From assembly GCA_021199975.1 (NCBI GenBank), contig JAJQHF010000228.1, positions 1 to 16,756 on the forward strand: a stretch of DNA of 16,756 nucleotides, in the 5' to 3' direction. Under the pieces are notes generated by a model. That model saw only the letters and a list, made by a program, of their open reading frames with translations. It was not told where the DNA came from and did no database searches. Below are positions 12,632 to 16,756 of this stretch, in pieces. Position numbers and translations under genes: made by a program. This DNA is from Candidatus Gastranaerophilales bacterium (lineage in GTDB: Bacteria; Cyanobacteriota; Vampirovibrionia; Gastranaerophilales; Gastranaerophilaceae). The number at the start of each line of letters is the position of its first letter. Within the stretch, counting starts at the first letter, position 1.

Positions 12632-13942
12632 ATGTCGAAAAAACATATATACTTTGTTGATGTAACAAACAGGGACGGTGTACAAACTTCAAGGCTGGGA
12701 TTGGCAAAACTCCAAAAAACAATCATTAATTTAATGCTGGATGATATAGGTATAACTCAATCGGAATTTGGTTTTCCTACAACAAAACATGAAATTAATT
12801 ATTTAAACGGAAATCTTGAGCTTGTCGACAGAGGAGTTATAACAAGAACAAAACTTTCCGGTTGGATGCGAGGTATTGAAGAAGACGTAATTCTGTCTTT
12901 TCAAAATGTACCTCGTTTGAAATATATTAATCTGTCCGTATCCACCTCCGACCAAATGATAAAAGGCAAATTTGGAGGTAAAAAAACACGTGATGATATT
13001 ATAAAATCAACAAATAAAGCTTTGGATACGGCAATAGCATGCGGCGCTCAATCAATAGGCGTAAATGCGGAGGATGCTTCAAGAAGCGATATTGATTATT
13101 TAATAACATTTGCACTTGAATCAAAAAAACACGGCGCAAAAAAATTCAGATATTGTGATACTTTAGGATACGACGACCCGATAAGCGCTTATGAAAGAAT
13201 TTCAAAAATTGCTCAGGAAACACAAATGGATATAGAATTGCACTTTCACAATGATTTGGGAATGGCAGCAGGAAATTCCGTAATGGGTGCTAAAGCGGCA
13301 ATTGATGCGGGTGTAAATGCTTATATCAATACTGCGGTAAACGGAATGGGCGAACGTGCAGGCAATGCGGATTTGATTTCATGCCTGCTGGGGGTATTAA
13401 AATCAAGCGGAATGCACGGTAAATATGAAATAGACCCTAATATTGATTTATCAAAGACCTGGAAATTGGCAAAATACACGGCTTACGCATTTAACGTTCC
13501 CATACCGGTTAATCAGCCTGCGACAGGTGCAAATGCTTTCGCACATGAATCAGGTATTCATGCAGATGGAGCCTTAAAAGACAGACTGAATTATGAATTA
13601 TATGATTATGAAGAATTAGGAAGAGGAGAGCCGGAGATAGTAGAAACTGGAAGAATGATTACGACAGGTGAATATGGCGGCATCAAAGGATTTAGAAATG
13701 TCTATGAAAAAATGGAAATTGAGTTTCAAGATGAAGATGAGGCAAGGAATATCCTTGAACTTGCACGATATGCTAATGTTCATACTCAAAAACCGCTTAC
13801 GCAAAGCGAACTGAAATTCATATACTATTATCCTGATATAGCGGCAAAGATAATGACAGTAACACCTTACTATATGCCAACAGGAAATTTAAAGAAAAGA
13901 GTTGATAATAACTTTATTACAAAACCTCATTTATTTGTATAG
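12632..13942 (+). CDS. Probable Re-type citrate synthase (homocitrate/isopropylmalate synthase family)
   Basis: 436 residues of the DRE-TIM metallolyase family, which condenses acetyl-CoA with a 2-oxo acid. Metal and catalytic landmarks are D10 and R14-D15 (VDVTNRDG), AEDASRSD at 146-153, H204 and H206 in HFHNDLG, and NGMGERAGN at 238-246. AFAHESGIHADGALKDR follows in the second half. The large C-terminal regulatory domain of leucine-pathway LeuA is absent, which argues against a feedback-controlled isopropylmalate synthase. The substrate is inferred from neighbours: the last gene is an isocitrate, not isopropylmalate, dehydrogenase. The likely reaction is oxaloacetate plus acetyl-CoA to citrate, as known for Re-citrate synthases of anaerobes. 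Homocitrate synthase is the main alternative. AAAAGGA precedes the ATG. Confidence 0.85.
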   Translation: MSKKHIYFVDVTNRDGVQTSRLGLAKLQKTIINLMLDDIGITQSEFGFPTTKHEINYLNGNLELVDRGVITRTKLSGWMRGIEEDVILSFQNVPRLKYINLSVSTSDQMIKGKFGGKKTRDDIIKSTNKALDTAIACGAQSIGVNAEDASRSDIDYLITFALESKKHGAKKFRYCDTLGYDDPISAYERISKIAQETQMDIELHFHNDLGMAAGNSVMGAKAAIDAGVNAYINTAVNGMGERAGNADLISCLLGVLKSSGMHGKYEIDPNIDLSKTWKLAKYTAYAFNVPIPVNQPATGANAFAHESGIHADGALKDRLNYELYDYEELGRGEPEIVETGRMITTGEYGGIKGFRNVYEKMEIEFQDEDEARNILELARYANVHTQKPLTQSELKFIYYYPDIAAKIMTVTPYYMPTGNLKKRVDNNFITKPHLFV

Positions 13943-13950
13943 GAGTGACA

Positions 13951-15204
13951 ATGGGACAAACGATTACAGAAAAAATACTATCCGCACATGCGGGAAAACA
14001 AGTAAAACCCGGAGAGTTAATAATCTCGAATATAGATGTAGTAATGGTTCAAGATGGAACAGGACCTTTAGCCGTCAGTGAATTTAAAAAGATAAATAAA
14101 CCAAAACTACACAATCCCAAAAGGACTATATTATTTATAGACCATGCCGCCCCGAGTCCGAGAAAAGAATTATCAAATACACATACAATTTTAAGAAATT
14201 TTGCAAAAGAATACGGTGCTGTTCTTTCAGAAGTCGGCGACGGGGTTTGTCATCAAAGACTTGTCGAAAGCTTTGTAAATCCCGGAGAAGTTCTGCTTGG
14301 CGCTGATTCTCACACCTGCACATCAGGCGCTTTAGGCGCATTTGCTACGGGTGTGGGTTCTACTGATATTGCGGTTGTAATGGCACTCGGAAAAACTTGG
14401 CTGAAAGTTCCTTCTACATATAAAATAGTTATAGAAGGCGAATTTCCAAAAGGTGTTTATGCAAAAGATTTAATTTTACATCTTATCGGTTTAATCGGTG
14501 CAGACGGCGCAACATATAAAGCATTGGAATTTACGGGCAATGCAGTCAAAAAAATGACAATGTCGGACAGATTTACAATATCCAATATGGCGGTTGAAGC
14601 AGGCGCAAAATGCGGTCTGTTTGAAACTGATGAAAAAACATATGACTTTTTAAAAGAACATGGAAGAGAAGATAAATTTAAAGAAATAAAAGCAGACGAA
14701 GATGCAGTATATGAAAGAGTTATAAATATTAACTTAAACGACTTAAAACCTGTAATTTCCTGCCCTCATACCGTGGATAATACAAAAACTGTTGATGAAA
14801 TTAAGAAAACCGAAATTAATCAAGTATATATAGGAACTTGTACAAACGGAAGAATTGAAGATTTAAGAATTGCTGCAAGTATTTTAAAAGGCAATAAAGT
14901 AAAAGAAGGTGTAAGATTATTGGTTGCACCTGCATCTCGGGAAGTATTTTCAGAAGCCTTAAAAGAAGGATTAATTTCAACATTTGTTGAAGCGGGAGCA
15001 GCAATAGTAACATCGGGGTGCGGGGCTTGCGTCGGAGTTCATGCCGGAATATTAGGCGACGGAGAGATTTGTCTTGCGACTCAGAACAGAAATTTTCAAG
15101 GCAGAATGGGAAATACGGAAGGATTTATATATCTTTGTTCTCCCGCAACTGCCGCATATAGTGCAATAAAAGGATATATAGCCGATGTAAGGGAGGTATT
15201 ATAA
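13951..15204 (+). CDS. Aconitase/homoaconitase-type dehydratase, large subunit
   Basis: 417 residues of the LeuC/HacA branch of the aconitase superfamily. The likely reaction is citrate to isocitrate via cis-aconitate, with the small subunit. The [4Fe-4S] ligands are C297 (YIGTCTNGR), C357 and C360 (SGCGACVG). Other motifs are VQDGTGPLAV near residue 35, GADSHTCTSGALGAFATGVGS at about 117-137 and NRNFQGRMG near the C-terminus. The start is ATG at 13951. An upstream in-frame GTG (13945) lies inside the AGGAG ribosome site and is rejected. The stop overlaps the next ATG (TAATG), so the two subunits are translationally coupled. The large subunit alone cannot tell aconitase, homoaconitase and isopropylmalate isomerase apart. 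Confidence 0.88.
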   Translation: MGQTITEKILSAHAGKQVKPGELIISNIDVVMVQDGTGPLAVSEFKKINKPKLHNPKRTILFIDHAAPSPRKELSNTHTILRNFAKEYGAVLSEVGDGVCHQRLVESFVNPGEVLLGADSHTCTSGALGAFATGVGSTDIAVVMALGKTWLKVPSTYKIVIEGEFPKGVYAKDLILHLIGLIGADGATYKALEFTGNAVKKMTMSDRFTISNMAVEAGAKCGLFETDEKTYDFLKEHGREDKFKEIKADEDAVYERVININLNDLKPVISCPHTVDNTKTVDEIKKTEINQVYIGTCTNGRIEDLRIAASILKGNKVKEGVRLLVAPASREVFSEALKEGLISTFVEAGAAIVTSGCGACVGVHAGILGDGEICLATQNRNFQGRMGNTEGFIYLCSPATAAYSAIKGYIADVREVL

Positions 15205-15704
15205 TGAAACTTAAAGGAAATGCTTTTAAATTCGGAGATAATATCTCAACAGACCATATAGCCCCGGGACGATTATTTCATTTACGCTCTAATTTACCTG
15301 AATTAGCCAAACATGTATTGGAGGATGCGGATCCTGATTTTGCGTTAAAGATGAAAAAAGGTGATTTTGTTGTGGCAGGCAGTAATTTTGGGCTTGGTTC
15401 ATCAAGAGAACATGCGGCTCAAATTATTAAAATAGCAGGCACAGGAGCAGTCTTAGCAAAAAGTTTTGCAAGAATATTTTACAGAAATGCAATAAATATA
15501 GGACTTCTGCTGATTGAATGTGATACCGATAAAATTAATGCAGGTGATGAACTTGAAATTGATATAAAAGAAGGCTTCATTCACAATATAACTCAAAATA
15601 TAAAAATGCCGATTACCCCTTTACCTGATGTAATGATTAAACTTCTTAAAGAAGGCGGTTTAATTGAACACATAAAATTGCACGGGGATTTTGATTTAGT
15701 ATAG
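15204..15704 (+). CDS. Aconitase/homoaconitase-type dehydratase, small subunit
   Basis: 166 residues, the normal size for LeuD/HacB small (swivel) subunits. Motifs are FGDNISTDHIAPGR at 10-23, GSNFGLGSSREHAA near residue 60-72 and SFARIFYRNAINIGL. The loop that decides substrate in this family reads FHLRSN (25-30). Its arginine (R28) corresponds to the arginine in the YLRT loop of archaeal homoaconitase, which binds the extra carboxylate of a tricarboxylate. Isopropylmalate isomerases typically lack it. This supports citrate or homocitrate rather than isopropylmalate as substrate. Its ATG overlaps the stop of the large subunit, with GGGAGG 7 nt upstream. The dehydrogenase gene follows after 8 bp. 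Confidence 0.88.
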   Translation: MKLKGNAFKFGDNISTDHIAPGRLFHLRSNLPELAKHVLEDADPDFALKMKKGDFVVAGSNFGLGSSREHAAQIIKIAGTGAVLAKSFARIFYRNAINIGLLLIECDTDKINAGDELEIDIKEGFIHNITQNIKMPITPLPDVMIKLLKEGGLIEHIKLHGDFDLV

Positions 15705-15712
15705 GAGAAATT

Positions 15713-16711
15713 ATGCAGACTGTTACATTAATACCCGGTGACGGGATAGGACCTGAAATTACGGAAGCTGTTGTTAAAATATTAAAAGAGGCAGGTGCTG
15801 AAATAGAATGGGATATACAGGAGGCAGGTGCTGACGTTTCTGAAAAAGAGGGTTCTCCTTTACCGCAAAGAGTTATTGAGTCAATAAAAAGGAATAAAAC
15901 AGCCCTAAAAGCTCCCGTTACAACTCCTATAGGCAAAGGTTTCAGAAGTGTAAATGTTGCATTAAGAAAAGAATTGGATTTATACGCAAATCTTCGCCCG
16001 TGTAAAAATATTGAAGGGATTAAAACACGTTTTGATAATGTTGATATAGTTATAGTGAGAGAAAATACAGAAGATTTGTATGCAGGTATAGAAAGAAAAA
16101 TTGATGAAAATACAGCTGAATCAATTAAAATAATCACAAGACATGCCTCTAAAAGAATTGCAAAATTTGCCTTTGACTATGCTGTAAAAAACAACAGAAA
16201 AATGGTAACTGCCGTATCAAAAGCAAATATATGCAAATTATCAGACGGTCTTTTTCTTGAATGTACAAAAGAAATCGCAAAAAATTATCCTGATATTGAA
16301 TATAGAGAAATACTTGTTGATAATTTATGTATGCAATTAGTACAAAATCCGGAAAAGTTTGATGTACTTGTTCTTCCGAATTTATACGGAGATATAGTGT
16401 CAGACCTTTGCGCCGGCTTAATAGGCGGTTTAGGTGTTGCGCAAGGTGCAAATATTGGTATAGATGCCGCTGTTTTTGAGCCGGTTCATGGCAGTGCTCC
16501 CGATATAAAAGGACAAAATAAAGCAAACCCTACGGCTCTTCTCTTATCGGCAATAGAAATGCTTAAACATATTAATCAACAGGATATCGCATTAAAAATA
16601 GAAAAAGCTTTATATAAAACTATAAAAGACGGCAATATATTAACTCCTGACTTAGGCGGAATATCCTCTACCAAAGAATTTACTACGGAAATAATTAAAA
16701 ATTTAAAATAA
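15713..16711 (+). CDS. NAD-dependent isocitrate dehydrogenase
   Basis: 332 residues of the isocitrate/isopropylmalate dehydrogenase family, compact like single-domain NAD-linked forms. It should oxidise and decarboxylate isocitrate to 2-oxoglutarate. Residues matching the E. coli Icd isocitrate-binding set (S113, N115, R119, R129, R153) are S79 and N81 in RSVNVALR, R85, R95 in YANLRP and R116 in VRENTE, at matching spacing. Isopropylmalate dehydrogenases lack the S-x-N pair. HGSAPDIKGQNKANP carries D-I where NADP enzymes have K-Y, which indicates NAD. Catalytic metal-binding aspartates are in YGDIVSDLCAG. AGGAG overlaps the upstream stop and precedes the ATG. It ends the operon within the window. 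No terminator was seen in the last 45 bp. Confidence 0.92.
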   Translation: MQTVTLIPGDGIGPEITEAVVKILKEAGAEIEWDIQEAGADVSEKEGSPLPQRVIESIKRNKTALKAPVTTPIGKGFRSVNVALRKELDLYANLRPCKNIEGIKTRFDNVDIVIVRENTEDLYAGIERKIDENTAESIKIITRHASKRIAKFAFDYAVKNNRKMVTAVSKANICKLSDGLFLECTKEIAKNYPDIEYREILVDNLCMQLVQNPEKFDVLVLPNLYGDIVSDLCAGLIGGLGVAQGANIGIDAAVFEPVHGSAPDIKGQNKANPTALLLSAIEMLKHINQQDIALKIEKALYKTIKDGNILTPDLGGISSTKEFTTEIIKNLK

Positions 16712-16756
16712 TGTAAATAAATGTAAACAAATCATTAAAATTAAGCAATACCTCAA

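Noticed and set aside
12632..13942. Leucine-pathway 2-isopropylmalate synthase (leuA)
   Set aside because: There is no C-terminal regulatory domain, and the partner dehydrogenase carries isocitrate-type residues. Homocitrate synthase remains possible and is noted in the feature.
13945..13950. GTG start for the large dehydratase subunit
   Set aside because: The GTG overlaps the AGGAG ribosome site. The ATG at 13951 has correct spacing.

Overview
The window is AT-rich and gene-dense. EF-Tu is bacterial and reads closest to cyanobacterial EF-Tu from memory. Three proteins carry a short N-terminal motif of the form [IV]SF[SK][AG], and metabolism looks fermentative. My inference is an anaerobic, gut-type relative of Cyanobacteria (Melainabacteria/Vampirovibrionia, probably Gastranaerophilales). 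This rests on sequence style, not on a search.

Left part (1-2400), poorly characterised genes. A leftward gene runs off the left edge and carries 39-40-residue tandem repeats. Opposite it, a rightward gene encodes a possible JAMM/RadC-like domain. Between that gene and a small leftward helical gene lies a GC-richer, hairpin-rich spacer of about 120 bp.

Region 2400-8300, all leftward. It holds a rhodanese-like protein lacking the usual catalytic cysteine. Next is a tightly coupled set: a soluble histidine kinase with an N-terminal receiver, a NarL/FixJ response regulator (13-nt overlap) and an exported propeller-like protein (TAATG overlap). Furthest right is a 629-residue protein joining an HNH nuclease-like domain to a long coiled coil.

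Region 8270-10125, leftward translation operon. One strong promoter drives tRNA-Thr(TGT), tRNA-Tyr(GTA), tRNA-Thr(GGT) and tuf, ending in a perfect 13-bp terminator. The order matches the E. coli thrU-tyrU-glyT-thrT-tufB operon without glyT. The place of glyT is taken by a spacer with a 17-nt copy of the 5' end of the tRNA-Thr.

Right part (10180-16756), all rightward. First come thioredoxin, two related DUF805-like membrane proteins and a radical SAM/SPASM protein. Then follows a compact four-gene operon: a homocitrate/isopropylmalate synthase-family enzyme, large and small aconitase-type dehydratase subunits, and a dehydrogenase. The dehydrogenase has the isocitrate-binding residues and NAD-type residues. 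The operon therefore best fits oxaloacetate plus acetyl-CoA to citrate to isocitrate to 2-oxoglutarate, with a Re-type citrate synthase as the first enzyme. This would be an oxidative half TCA branch feeding glutamate, built from enzymes that are easily mislabelled as leucine-pathway enzymes.
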